The notes: generated by a model not told the origin, from the sequence alone. A stretch of 64,000 bases of DNA from Glandiceps talaboti (GCF_964340395.1 NC_135570.1:3854822-3918821), one strand, 5' to 3'; positions 1 to 14,374 are shown, counted from the stretch's first letter. Numbers and translations: made by a program.

Positions 1-7
1 ACATACT

Positions 8-74
<67 letters not shown>

Positions 75-183
75 CACACATACATACATACATGCATACA
101 TACATACATACATACATGCATACATACATGCATACATACATACATACATACATGCATACATACCTACCTACCTACCTACCTAT
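8..183. repeat. (GATA)n, (CATA/CATG)n, (CCTA)n compound microsatellite
   Basis: GATA to about 74, CATA with periodic CATG to about 163, then CCTA to 183. Confidence 0.97.
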
Positions 184-676
184 GACTGTTTGACTATTCT
201 ATGCACTGACTACATTGTCATATCAAAGCTGTGTTTGTACTCAATTACTTCTGATTTATAAACTCAGTACAATTATGCTCTATTCATTGGAAGATTCAAA
301 CTGTGTTTTTTGCATTCATTCAAGGACATCTAACATTTCATACAATATAGATGACTAGCACTCCCTAATATGATTTGTATTATCTTTTCAGGACGATACA
401 TCTGGTGACTATCGAGAGATTCTATTGGCTGTTGTTGGTTAACGTAAAAAGTTCTCCTAGTGGCGCAGAAGAACATGTGATATGGAGCAATTACTAACCA
501 TTAAATACCACATGGAGCCCTGGAACCGTGTCAAAAACAAACAAACAAACAAACAAACAAAAGAAATACATACCTAAAAGTAAACATATACACACAAATA
601 AATATTGATGCGTAAATGAAGATACTATAAATACATGAAAATGTATATAAATGTATATGCATATCCATCTACATGT

Positions 677-1395
677 ATATTGTATCTATGTATACAATGT
701 CTATCTATATCGTATCTATGTATACAATGTCTATCTATATCTTATCTATCTATACAATGTCTATCTATATTGTATCTATGTATACAATGTCTATCTATAT
801 CGTATCTATGTATACAATGTCTATCTATATCTTATCTATGTATACAATGTCTATCTATATCATATCTATGTATACAATGTCTATCTATATTGTATCTATG
901 TATACAATGTCTATCTATATCGTATCTATGTATACAATGTCTATCTATATCATATCTATGTATACAATGTCTATCTATATTGTATCTATGTATACAATGT
1001 CTATCTATATTGTATCTATGTATACAATGTCTATCTATATTGTATCTATGTATACAATGTCTATCTATATCATATCTATGTATATAATGTCTATCTATAT
1101 TGTATCTATGTATACAATGTCTATCTATATTGTATCTATGTATACAATGTCTATCTATATTGTATCTATGTATACAATGTCTATCTATATCTTATCTATG
1201 TATACAATGTCTATATCGTATCTATGTATACAATGTCTATATTGTATCTATGTATACAATGTCTATCTATATCTTATCTATGTATACAATGTCTATCTAT
1301 ATTGTATCTATGTATACAATGTCTATCTACATGTATATCGTATCTATGTATACAATGTCTATCTATATCTTATCTATCTATACAATGTCTATATG
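677..1395. repeat. 30-bp minisatellite, about 24 copies
   Basis: Unit TATCTATGTATACAATGTCTATCTATAT plus two variable bases, with a few 24-bp units near 1210-1260. All three plus frames stay open over long stretches because the period is a multiple of three and stop words are missing. Composition and lack of start context argue against coding. Confidence 0.96.
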
Positions 1396-3792
1396 AGCCT
1401 ATACTACAAACGATGTAGATATGTATGACAAGACAGTATAGAGAAAGCTAGTACGTGTGCAAATATGGTCCGGCAAATGACCTAAAATGTTCAAAGTGTT
1501 CATGTATATCTCTAGCAACCAGAGTTTCAAACAAACTTGGCACAAGTGTCAGATACTATAGTCTACATTATGCACATCATTTTACTATTAATGTGCAAAC
1601 TCTGAGATAAAGACTGAATGGTAGCCATATTTGGTGAAAAAATTTAGAATAGGAATTAAGAAGTTTAAACATTGGAGACTTTGTGTTTGCATGACGACAA
1701 ATATGGTAGCCATTTTGCAATAAAGGTCAAGGTCGTGTAATTAAGTGACAAAAAGTTTGCATATACCGTTAATCTGATCACTTTGCCTTGAACAATCCAC
1801 CAAGTAACATACCCACAAAGTTCCATAGCAATTGGCCCTTTGGTTGTTCACACAAACAAACACAGATGCACACATATACACACACATACACACACACACA
1901 CATATACCATGACAGTCACAAACCATTAGCGGTCCAAGTGCAACAAACCCGCGGGCTTGCCTGGCGAAAACGGGTGTCATAAAAGTTGTTTGCATCTCTA
2001 AAGCTGTTTGTAGCGTTACTTATAATAGCCTAATAAATTGATAACAACTGATATAAGACGGAGATAAGGTTTGCCTCAATTGCAGTCCATGCAGACGGCC
2101 GGCCGAATAGAGGTTTTACAGCTGTTTACTTGTGTTATGTAAGAGCCCATCATCACATGTGTAAATATTGGTACTCTTTGATAACAAGTCCACTTGCTTG
2201 GCTAATGGCTTGTCCCAGTAATGCAAACACAGGCGCACACAAACACACATGTACACGTATGTACACACACAAACACAAACAAACACATTCACACAGATGC
2301 TTCTTCATACCGTTGTACTTAAGTTGTGCTAATAAATTCTCTCTACCCCCCCATTTTTTTTTTTACAAAGTCTGATACCTTTTATTGCTAATTAAAAAAT
2401 ATGACCATTTCATCTCATGGCATTTTATACAGACCTGGTTATATCTACAATAAAATGCAACGAAAGAATTTCTACGATTTCACATATTGGACTTTTATCA
2501 TGCTTGCTCAGGTCACATAGACACATCACAGAATCACAAACTTAGACTCCCCAAAAGTTGATCCGACCACCCCTACGATAATCATACAAAAGTCAATACT
2601 ATAAAAGAATGGAAGAAACCATATATATCCTGGGGGGGAGAGACATGTGATGAAAGAAATAGTCAAATTAAAGTTACTGTACCCTGAATTTTCATTGCAT
2701 AATGAAAGTTCTATAAAAACAAAAACAAAAATTTAGAAAGAAAACTCTGATTTTTAGTTCAGCCATGTAAATTTACATGCATGTTGTAAGTCCAAAGAGA
2801 ATAAGCATTGTAGGAATTGTGTCAATGAAAAATAATTACAAACCAGCATAAATTGAAAATTTCGCTTCTGTGATGAAAAGTTCATTGAAAGATTTGAAAT
2901 ATTATAACCCCTATTTTCCTATTTAGTGGTCCAGCCTCACAATTGAAAAACGTCAGGTTAAACCACTACATAGGGACCAAAGGGTATGGTATACAAATGA
3001 AAGATGGCCTTAAAAATCTGCAAATTTGTTTTCTGATTTTTTTTCTATGAAATTCAAGTTTGGATTGAAGAGATTGTATTAATTTAATAGTTAAGTTATC
3101 ATGCACACGAGTGAGGTAATATTTTCGTTTCTATATTTAGGAAACTGAAAAATACTTTTTTTTACAGATTCTGGTGATAAAGGTAAAGGTTTATAGCAGC
3201 ATAGCCAAAGTACAGTTTTCTCAAGTGTTTTCAAAATCAACAAGAACACTTCGGATTTAAGTTTCTGTACCAGTCAACCATGAATTTCTGGCAGACAGAC
3301 CTCTTGCAAAACATAGAAAAATTTAAGGTTGACTAAAATAAAATTGCCAAAACATTGTTCTACAATTCTTGAAAATGTAATCATTGAACTTTGACCTTGA
3401 ATAATCATTGACCTTTGACCTTTAAAGCTGTGGTTGTTCTTATATGGAGAAACCATAAAAAATGGATGTTCACTGATAATTTGAAGTAGTTTGGTATGAA
3501 ATTATTTTCTCTATATATTTCTGAAATATGATAACTTTTCAGAAAATTAGTTCAGAATGTTATTTTAAGATAGTATTCAGACATATGCTGATGGCGACAA
3601 AATATCAATAAAACAAAGCTGCCTTGTTGGAAAAAAAATGGATGTTTTCAATAAACAACAGAAGTGATACTTGATATATGAACCGTGTGTCAAATTCTTC
3701 AGTTGGCTGTGAATATACGACATGTTGTGTTGTTCTATAAGCCAAAACTCACAACAGACCATTGAGAGCTGCACGAGACGATGTATCTTGGT
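1396..3792. other. 3' flank, no gene seen
   Basis: AT-rich with CA-rich tracts at about 1868-1903 and 2231-2295. A perfect TGACCTTTGACCT lies at 3409-3421. No recognisable gene on either strand. Confidence 0.6.
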
Positions 3793-4268
3793 CTCAATTT
3801 GGGTACTCTGTAACGAGTCAGACTCAATTTGGGTACTCTGTAACAAGTCAGGCCCAATTTGGGTACTCTCTAATGAGTCAGGCTCAATTTGGGTACTCAG
3901 TAATGAGTCAGGCTCAATTTGGGTACTCTCTAATGAGTCAGGCTCAATTTGGGTACTCTGTAATGAGTCAGGCTCAATTTGGGTACTCTCTAATGAGTCA
4001 GGCTCAATTTGGGTACTCAGTAATGAGTCAGACTCAATTTGGGTACTCTGTAACGAGTCAGGCTCAATTTGGGTACTCTGTAACGAGTCAGGCTCAATTT
4101 GGGTACTCTCTAATGAGTCAGGCTCAATTTGGGTACTCTGTAATGAGTCAGGCTCAATTTGGGTACTCAGTAATGAGTCAGACTCAATTTGGGTACTCTG
4201 TAATGAGTCAGGCTCAATTTGGGTACTCAGTAATGAGTCAGACTCAATTTGGGTACTCTGTAACGAGA
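3793..4268. repeat. 30-bp minisatellite, 16 copies
   Basis: CAATTTGGGTACTC starts at 3795 and every 30 bp to 4245. Units vary at the next bases (TGTAACG, TCTAATG, AGTAATG) and at GGCT/GACT, in a patterned order. Two plus frames are open through 200 codons with 10-residue repeats (S-I-W-V-L-S-N-E-S-G or Q-F-G-Y-S-V-M-S-Q-A). Confidence 0.96.
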
Positions 4269-7200
4269 CTGACTTTAATCAGTACAAACTTTATTGGTCC
4301 CAAAATGTTTGTATTGTACAAAAAAAGTACCAGGATGTCTGTGCCTGAGTCTACCAAATGTATGCACCAAGCAAAATTGAAGTAACTGCAAAAGAGAACA
4401 ACTCTAAATTGTACAAGGAAACATTACAGTGTTTTTCTGGGTCTCAAAGACATTTTTTCTTCTTGTTTTTTCAAGCTCAAATTATAGAACATTAACACCT
4501 TGAATTGCACAATGCTTCCTCTCAAACAGACCTTTCCAAATAAAAGTACTCTGTGAACAGCGGTGTATAAGCCAGAACACAACACATAATGAGGCTGGCA
4601 GCTAAAATGTAAAACTGTTCTTTCACAGTATGCAGTATTTATTAGTTTAAGAAGTTGCATGTCCATATCTGAACACAATCATTTAACACTTTGCATAACT
4701 GTCGTATTATGTCCCTAGAGGGTGCCATGTCCCTAGAGGGGACCATTTATTGGAAATTCTATGTTACATATGCTTAGTAGTCAAGTTTGTTTAAATTTTG
4801 TCAGACATGAACTTTTTTGGAACAGAAATTGTGTAAACTTTTCAATGAGAAATTGTGGTGGGAATATCTGAGACTGAAAGGGATATTTAGATTTTTTCAA
4901 CCAAAATTCAAATCTACGACAAATGTACATGTAGTAGACTATGGAATATAAAATAGTACTACTGGACAACTATCAATACCAGCTGCAACCAGTTTCAATC
5001 AATTTAGACCAGTTTCAACCAGTTAAGACTGGTTTTCAACCAGTATAAACTGGTTTGATGTTCATGAGTGTCTACAACATTGTAATCCTAATTTACTACA
5101 TTCTTAACAGGCTTCAATGAAATTTCTCAAATCATTTTGAAATTTGGTGCATTTTTTAGCACCCAGTTTACTATTATACAATGAATATTAAAATCTACAT
5201 TGTAGAACTTGCAGTTATCACCTGTTCATCCTTCAACAGGGTGATATATTTGTTCAAAAAAATGTTATAACTATAACAACACTTAGTAATCCTTATGAGG
5301 TACACTTACACAGACAACAAGGCATTTTGTCATCAAAATTGACAGAAATATCAACGCCAAGTGGTGACACTGAAATACACCTGAACTCATGCAACACCAG
5401 AGTAGGATTGTCGGCGGTAAAATGTTCATTCATTTAAAGCATGCAGCCATATTGGCTACAAATAGATGACATCACTTCCTGTATGAATTATGCAAATGTA
5501 TTATGATTATATGCATATTAATAAATTATGATAATTTATTCAAATGCATTCTAATTATATATATCATGTCAAATTTCAAGTATTATCATTTTCATATGCG
5601 AACACCGTTTGATAATAACAATATTTTGTCTTAAATGCTGATTTGATTTAAAACAATTCCATAAACATATGTGATTACATTGCATACGCATTAGGTGTGT
5701 GTGTGTTTTCTATTTGCAACGTGATTACACTGTAGTATGCAAAGTAGGTGTGTGCTTCCTTTTTGCAAATTTGATAGATACGGCCTATGTACAAAGTAAT
5801 TAAATTACGTTAAATATGGAAATGTCCTGTGATATATCATATCATTTCATATGCAAATTTATGTAATAATTTATGCATAACATGTGTTTTCTAAATATAG
5901 GAAACACATAATATATAAATCTATTGTGATTTTCATATCATTACATGCAATTGTGTATTACCGTACAACTAATTCATATGCAAATGTTGGACACGATTTT
6001 ATTGCATTATGCAAATCTGAGATTAGTACTGCATAATACGAATATTTGCATTGTGATTACATATTTATTTCGCAAGTATGTAGCTGATTGCTGTTTGTAA
6101 GAAAGTTCATCAAAAGCCCATCATACTTGATATAATTAATAAATCAAGCAATCATTGACAGATCTGTTCTCATCAGTATGTGCAGCACTTTCTTTGCATT
6201 GCAAAAGTTCAAAAATCTGATCACGTTTGTTTTTTAAAGTCGTATGTGACTTTGACATAAACTGTTTAAAATTTTTCTCTCATTTTGCTCAAGAAAACTC
6301 CACCTTCTTCTCAGTTCAAATTAGGGGGAAAAAGAGGGGGTCACCATACAAATTTTCGACACAGAGGTTAATATGATATTGAAAGCCATTTTAGAATCCA
6401 ATATGGCTACCGATAAAACCTGGTTGACTCCCTTGAAAACAAGACAGTGAAACCCCAAATTCTTTTTTAAAATGAGGAACAAGCCTTCAGTTTGCAATGG
6501 GTGGAGAGATTTTAAGAACGTTCAGGTCAATAGGTCTCCGAGGCACATTCTACCCTAAATTTGAATACGTTTTGCATGTAATTTTATCACTTAGTAAGTT
6601 AGTCCGATTTGCATTAATCATATATTAAATCTGTAATTATGTATCCACAATATTTTTTATCAATAATTAGATTAAAATCTAAATGCATATGATTTCACAT
6701 GATTTATATTCAAGTTAAGTGTGTAAGAATGGGATATTCTGATCATCGAAAGGTACAACATGTGTATATTTTACATCATGTTTCATAATCAGGAAACCTG
6801 AATATTTTGCACAAAAAATTGGAATTATTCAATATATTCTAATGTTGCATACGTTTGATCTATACATATATACCTAACACTGACTGCTTGGGTTGTGACA
6901 AATATAGAAAGAAAGAAAACTTAGTGTTTCATGTGTACTAGAGATCAATAATCTACAATTTCCAATCTATTTCCAGAAAAATTTTCCTAATGTCTTGCAT
7001 GAGAGCTGAAATGGAAAGATATTATCACATCAATAGAATGAGGGGACAGTTTTGACACTTGCAAGGCCAATGTTCTGCACAACACAATATACCATATTCT
7101 AGTTATAGGAAAAACAAATGATTTCATAATTTGACCACATAGCAAGCTATTTTGAAGCCATAAAGTAAGGGTCAGAATAGTTGAGTATTGTAGCATAAAG

Positions 7201-8180
7201 ACAGCAGGTATGTAGTTGGCGTTTAGTTTTCACCCTGTTCCTATTGCACCCATAGTCTTAATTGTGAGAACCAGTAAACAAAACATGTCTAACCAGTAAT
7301 GTTGGATGTCTTTCACATACATTTATTCATGGCTTCATATCTTGCCATATGATTAACAGCCATGACAAAAATTTAGACTCCAAATCTGGGGCGCCATCTT
7401 GCGAAGCTTACGTGCAAAATAGCCACAACTTTAGTAACTAGAATATGGTATATTGTTTACACTGGTAGAATTATAAAGCTTAACTCATAAACAAAACTGT
7501 TGCATTAAATTCTTTCTCATGGATTTTTTCTCAAGTTGCTACAGTGAAAATTGATTGAGCTGCAAAAATGAAATGGAACAAGTGTTTTTATAAAGTACAG
7601 ATAAATATGATTCAGGAGAACCACACATCAAAACATTCGTAGTCAGCTGAGTCTAAAATCTACTGAAAACCAATACTGTGTCTCGCCATTTCAAACCAAA
7701 GTTTTATGAGACTATGTGTACTTGTGGTTTGTATAGTTGTTTTTGAACTCCCGTAACTGCACGAATATTTCAATATGTTTTTCTTTCGCATGTTTATCTC
7801 TAAAAATATTATTGCAGCTACTCCCTTGTTGCAGCTTTATTGATTTCCACTTACCTACTACAATATATTAGAGGACATTGAAAATACAGAACTCAAAAAC
7901 TAATATTTCACAGTTTCACATACAGATAGATTTTCACAACTTTCTTTACCAGTGACCTTTGAACTTCTAGTGATCTTAGTAGTGACCTTTGACCTTAGTA
8001 ATGACCCTTGACCTTTAGAATCAATTCTCGATCCCCACTCTATTAGATTCATTGAGAGTTACCATGACTTTGTCCAAGGGAATACTTTTCATATTTTTGT
8101 ATTTGGTCTTGATTCACGTCGAAGCACAACTATTTTTTCTTTACGCAAAAGAAACCAGAAAGCTTTGAGCCCTTTTGTTC
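4269..8180. other. 3' flank, no gene seen
   Basis: AT-rich. A cluster of AACCAGTTT/AAACTGG words lies at 4986-5057, several ATGCAAAT octamers between 5480 and 6020, and TGACCTTTGACCT at 7983-7995 with near copies at 7953 and 8002. Open frames here are under 100 codons and unrecognised. Confidence 0.6.
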
Positions 8181-9516
8181 TTTATTACTTGATAGAAAAA
8201 ACAAATTTGATAAAAAGTTAATTTTGTTTAGGATGAAAGCGAAAAGAAAAATTTGCGAAAAATAATTTCAGAACTGAAACAAGAATTCCTGGATACCAGT
8301 TTCTATGAGGGTAGCAGTTAGTTAATTTCATGGTCAACAAAATTCTTGATCTTGATCTGCATAACTTTAAAGCTGAAGGTGATGATGTTAGACATGAAAA
8401 TGATAACAAATTATGTTTCTTATTTTTTTCTGTTATGTGTTCCAAACTAAATCTACTTGAATGTTGCAAACAAAACAGAACAACCATATTACGCAATATC
8501 TAAGTTGTTTGGGCACATACGTTGCCAATAAAACATAGTCAATTCCAAGAACAGATTTATGAGGTAATGCTGACTTCAAACACAGGAGTGTATGATAACA
8601 GAGGAATTTGAATCAATCTCCTAATGAGGGGTGCAAAAGTATTTTACAAATTTCAGCTGTTGTATACTTGTTTACTGAGTATGATAACAAACGTAGGACA
8701 GAACGTCGAACAGCTTGTATGACTTGGTGAAATGTGTGAGAAATGTAACTATGGTTTCATTTTTAAAGAATTCAATGTTACTTCACCTGTTCACAGAATG
8801 TGCAATAATATCAGAAAGCTAAATTACTAAGTTATGTAAAGTAAACTGACTTTCAGAATTGAATGAAATGTTAGAAAAATAATCAGTGTGAGCTCAAATA
8901 AACCTTAGATATTGCGCAAATATTCTCAATAAATACAGGCAAACCAGTCCAAAATATGATCATAGGCCGAAGGCAATATTCACAGGATACAGGGCTTCTA
9001 AATTCATGAAATTCACCAACACAAAAATGACAAAATAAACACCTTTGAGGCTGAACTATTTATATGGCAAAGTTTGTACTTTGGGACATGGCAAGCTTTT
9101 CATAGCTATCCTAATCACATAGCAGGAATAAATTGTTTCAAATATCATCAATTCTGTGCCAAAAACCTACCAAAGACTACAAATCTAAGATTTACTGGTC
9201 CCTATGTACAAATTTTGAGGACTAACGAAAAAATCTTACTTGTGATTGAAAACCTACAATGATAGCAAATTGAAGCTTTGTAATATGTACAGTTCTCCCC
9301 AATCTTCAGGAAGCACTCTACAGTCTAACATGGGCAGTTCTTTTGTTTTTATGCTGACTGTATATTTACATATTAGAACAAAGTAAACTAATTGTTTTGT
9401 AAATAATAAAAGTTAGTGTCTCTCAGCTATTGTCAGAGAAAGGGCCAGAAAAAGGTCTTGGAGGTATTTCAGAAGCAGGTGTTGCCAATGTGATTGGGCA
9501 CGGTTGCCATGGCAAC
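8181..9516 (-). other. Probable 3' UTR of the PKG gene
   Basis: This is the sequence from the stop codon to the nearest canonical AATAAA that I found on the minus strand (8186-8181). I saw no closer AATAAA or ATTAAA, so either the 3' UTR is over 1.3 kb or a variant signal is used. No recognisable protein lies on either strand. The stop-proximal 35 nt hold a CCAAT palindrome and an X-box palindrome. Confidence 0.4.
9484..9516. promoter_or_regulatory. CCAAT palindrome and perfect X-box next to the stop codon
   Basis: GTTGCCATGGCAAC at 9503-9516 is a perfect 14-bp palindrome matching the RFX X-box, and GCCAATGTGATTGGGC at 9484-9499 is a palindromic pair of CCAAT boxes. The X-box abuts the TAA stop. 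Sequence match only; no evidence of use. Confidence 0.5.
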
Positions 9517-9615
9517 TTAGAAATCTCTGTCCCATCCTGTCATGTCGTCTGGTGGAGGTGGTTCGTCATCTTCTGGGTAGTCATCAAAGTTAGCGGTGTC
9601 AGTTGGGGATCTCAC
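9517..9615 (-). CDS. PRKG1: PKG visible exon 15: C-terminal tail and stop
   Basis: Residues 552-583 and a TAA stop (9519-9517). The acceptor is ATAG, phase 0. It encodes [13 protein letters not shown] (554-566), an acidic and proline-rich stretch with four prolines in a row (569-572), and the PKG C terminus G-W-D-R-D-F. The N-F-D-D-Y-P and D-D-x-T-G-W-D forms resemble the Drosophila foraging C terminus. A perfect X-box palindrome starts on the base directly after the stop codon. The nearest canonical minus-strand AATAAA I see is at 8186-8181, about 1.3 kb further on. Confidence 0.97.
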   Translation of the reverse strand: MRSPTDTANFDDYPEDDEPPPPDDMTGWDRDF

Positions 9616-10430
9616 CTATGATAAAATGATGGAAGAAAATGTAAGATCAATGTTTGAAAATTCTTGATTATTACACTGTGGCTTCAATGATTACGAATAA
9701 ATGGTGTTTATGACCTTTCAATACCTAAATTGTAATGGACACACATGGGTGCCATATGTATTTTCAGTATTATTGGCTTCAGATTCACAAGAAGTTTCCC
9801 ATGGCAGCAGAATAAGAAGGAGAATACTTCATCTACGCATATAAGAATAAACACTAACTAGTTTGGGGTTTTTTTGTACTCATTTTGATTGGCAGGGTTT
9901 AGACCTTTAGATAACCTTAAAATACTAAATTTAATTTCCATGTAAAAAGTCTATAACTTAATTCCTACTTCCTGTGAAAAGGTTATATTAACTTCAGGGC
10001 ATTTTGTTTTGAGTGAAGTCTTTCCAGTAGCTTTGCTTGTTTGCATGTGTACAATGAATAGAGTGGCACAAGCCCCACCGTCACCATCCTCCACTACCAT
10101 CGCCATTACAGCTATCATCCCCATCCCCACATAACTACTTCATCCTGACCCTCACCCCATCCACTATCATCCAACCATGTCATTCTCTCTCATCTACAGC
10201 TAGTCTTTACTAGTATATGGGTGCCCATATTAGTATATAGTCGGTCAGTTTTACACTTAGTCCCTTTTTGTGTGCTGTTATTTTCTTTATTGCAATTTTT
10301 TAAACTTCAGTCTGTTCAACGCATTGAGACGCATGTGTAGCGTTTTCTTACAAGAAATAAAAATAATAATAATAATAATATATAGCTGTAGAATTAAAGT
10401 CAAATCCATCGGTAGAATTCATATACTTAC
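9616..10430 (-). other. Intron between exons 14 and 15
   Basis: Holds a C-rich, G-poor low-complexity stretch (about 10073-10200, repeated CCAT/CATC words). At about 10200-10382 there is the probable 3' end of a retroelement whose plus strand ends in an (AAT)n tail. No gene. Confidence 0.7.
10200..10382 (+). mobile_element. Probable non-LTR retroelement 3' tail with (AAT)n
   Basis: The plus strand runs from a unique-looking stretch into AGAAATAAAAATAAT and an (AAT)n tract ending at about 10381. Simple-repeat tails of this kind are typical of 3' ends of CR1/L2-like LINEs and their SINEs. No coding part of such an element is recognisable here, so the family is a guess. Confidence 0.35.
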
Positions 10431-10497
10431 ATTTGGTATGATGGGAGGTGTTACTGTTTTCTTACGAAGACCATCCCAGTTGAAACCTTCAAACCAC
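10431..10497 (-). CDS. PRKG1: PKG visible exon 14: end of kinase domain, start of AGC tail
   Basis: Residues 529-551 (67 nt, phase 2 to 0). The acceptor is TATCAG and the donor GTAAGT. It encodes [12 protein letters not shown] (529-540), the last helix of the catalytic core, then the tail start T-P-P-I-I-P-N (545-551). The exon is short but unambiguous because both junctions are in frame and the family reads the same way. Confidence 0.96.
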
Positions 10498-10784
10498 CTG
10501 ATAATCAAGATATAAATGTTTTAAATTCCTGGTAGGGGCAAATAACTGAAAAAGTAAACTTTATGTTATTTTACACTGTATGATGGTGAGAAACTGTGTA
10601 CACCTTATGATGGTGAAAAACTGTACACTGTATGCTGGTGAAAAACTTTCACCCTGATACAGCACACACACAGAGTGACACATGCACAGATGAACATATG
10701 TCATTCCTATAGCCCTATCTAGTCAAAGCCTGTTGGGGGCTACAAAAGAGCCATGACATTACTGACATTAGTTCACTCTCTTAC

Positions 10785-10970
10785 TTGTGTTTCTGGATAT
10801 CTTTAATGCCGCCTTTCTGATAGCCAAGTCGTTCTGTTGGATTGTCTCGACAAAGTCTCTTGATCATGTTAATAGCATTCCGGGTCATTTTCCGTGGAAA
10901 TTCCACCATATCCATTCCCTTCAGAATGAGATTGTATGTCTTCATGGGATCAGCACCTGAGAATGGTGGA
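10785..10970 (-). CDS. PRKG1: PKG visible exon 13: kinase C-lobe
   Basis: Residues 467-528 plus two bases of codon 529 (186 nt, phase 2 to 2). The acceptor is GACCAG and the donor GTAAGA. It encodes [12 protein letters not shown] (468-479), helices with E-F-P-R-K (490-494), and [11 protein letters not shown] (506-516), whose Arg514 pairs with the APE glutamate in kinases. It ends at I-Q-K-H. An apparent AAG-TAA stop at the exon edge is only the read-through of the donor. Confidence 0.97.
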
Positions 10971-13058
<2,088 letters not shown>

Positions 13059-13290
13059 CAATTTAGCATAGCCTCTGTTGTCTAAGAGAATATTCTCTGG
13101 CTTGAGATCTCTATATACTATTCCCTTGCTATGGAGATACGAGAGGGCTTCTAAACAGCATGCCGTGTAAAATCGGGTTGTGCTATCGTCAAAACTACCC
13201 CGGTCCCTAAGTATGGTCCATAACTCTCCACCAAGGCACACTTCAAGCAGCATGTACAAATATTTGCTGTCTTTAAAGGTTCTATAACAC
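13059..13290 (-). CDS. PRKG1: PKG visible exon 11: hinge and catalytic loop
   Basis: Residues 335-412 (232 nt, phase 2 to 0), the largest exon. It encodes [12 protein letters not shown] (337-348; gatekeeper Met348), the hinge and [13 protein letters not shown] (354-366), then the catalytic loop Y-R-D-L-K-P-E-N (394-401). Asp396 is the catalytic base, Lys398 the phosphate contact and Asn401 a metal ligand. The acceptor is CACAG. The donor is TTG|GTGAGT, and similar donor sequences recur twice in the following intron. Upstream, the intron holds a tandem array whose first unit abuts the acceptor tract. Confidence 0.98.
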
Positions 13291-13816
13291 CTGTGAAGAA
13301 GAAAATGAGTTATTAATATACATATATTCATACACATACATGCACACAGAAATCTTACCTTGCAGATATGCAAATTAGTTATTAATATGCATGTATTCAT
13401 TCATACATATACATGCACACAGATGAAATCCACAGAAACCATACCTTGCAGATATGCAAATGGGTTATTAATATGCATATATTCATACACATACATGCAC
13501 AGATTAAATCCACACAGAAATCCTACCTTGTAGATTTGCAAATGAGTTATTAATATGCATGTATTCATACACATACATGCAGATTAAATCAACACAGAAA
13601 TCCTACCTTGCAGATATGCAAATGAGTTCTTACTATGCATATATTCATATACATGCACACAGATTAAATCCACACAGAAATCCTACCTTGCATATGCAAA
13701 TGAGTTATTGATATACATGTTCGTACATATACATACACAGAGGTTAACCGTTAAATAGTAATGATCATTGATATGCATATTTCAATTCATAAATTAGCAT
13801 AAATTGTGATTTTTAC
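13291..13816 (-). other. Intron between exons 10 and 11
   Basis: Mostly the ~80-bp octamer-bearing tandem array listed separately. The rest, near the exon 10 donor, is AT-rich. Confidence 0.8.
13306..13745. repeat. Tandem array of ~70-85 bp units carrying ATGCAAAT
   Basis: About five to six units share GAGTTATTAATATGCAT, CATACACATACATGCA, GAAATCCTACCTTGCAG and ATATGCAAATGAG. Unit length varies because of small indels. Most units contain an octamer-type ATGCAAAT. The first unit begins within the sequence adjoining the exon 11 acceptor. Confidence 0.9.
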
Positions 13817-13956
13817 CTGACTATAAATTCACATCTAGCCTCTGACATGATTCTCTTTTCTGACATTATATGTTCTTGTTGTCTGGTTTCTACTATATGT
13901 TTCTTCTTCAGCTGCTTCAATGCAAAAGTTCTAACATTGTCACCACGAATATTTAC
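13817..13956 (-). CDS. PRKG1: PKG visible exon 10: kinase N-lobe with catalytic lysine and alpha-C
   Basis: Residues 289-334 plus two bases of codon 335 (140 nt, phase 0 to 2). The acceptor is TTTTAG and the donor GTAAAA. It encodes T-F-A-L-K-Q-L-K-K-K (298-307), with Lys302 as the ATP-anchoring lysine. The alpha-C region follows, E-T-R-Q-Q-E-H-I-M-S-E-K-R-I-M (311-325), with Glu321 as its salt-bridge partner. The H-I-M-S-E-K form matches the insect foraging kinase better than the vertebrate H-I-R-S-E-K. The exon ends at C-E-F-I-V. Confidence 0.97.
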
Positions 13957-14286
13957 CTAAAATATACAAGAAGGAATGTATATGTTATCATGTTTCGAAC
14001 TCATCTCTAAAGTTGTACTAAAGTTCTTTTTGTATGATATATTACAATTTTCCAGAAATCAATGCAGAGTGTCCGGGAATCAGAAATAACCTCATATAAA
14101 TTTTTACTGTTACTTTGCTACAGTCTCAGTAATCAATTCTCAGTTAAAATCAACAACAAAAATCTGGGGTCACCACACAATGTTTTTGCATGATATTAAA
14201 AATTTAACCAAGATTATTTTACAAAGAATTCAGAAGCTGTGACCGATACATGTATATACCACAAGATCATTAGATGTTGTACTTAC
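13957..14286 (-). other. Intron between exons 9 and 10
   Basis: A 330-nt AT-rich intron with consensus borders; nothing else recognised. Confidence 0.85.
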
Positions 14287-14374
14287 TAACTCTACTCTCC
14301 CAAAGCCCCCGACTCCTAGAGTGGCAACTATCTTGAGGTCTGAAATCTTAACATCTGCAAATTCAGAATCGACA
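14287..14374 (-). CDS. PRKG1: PKG visible exon 9: kinase N-lobe, glycine-rich loop
   Basis: Residues 259-288 (88 nt, phase 2 to 0). The acceptor is TTGTAG and the donor GTAAGT. It encodes a short acidic linker, then [10 protein letters not shown] (269-278) and the glycine loop [10 protein letters not shown] (279-288), which closes over the ATP phosphates. The loop is identical to the PKG family form. This marks the start of the AGC kinase domain. Confidence 0.97.

Noticed and set aside
677-4268. CRISPR-like regularity of the two 30-bp arrays
   Set aside because: Units are contiguous with no unique spacers, in a eukaryotic gene context; they are minisatellites.
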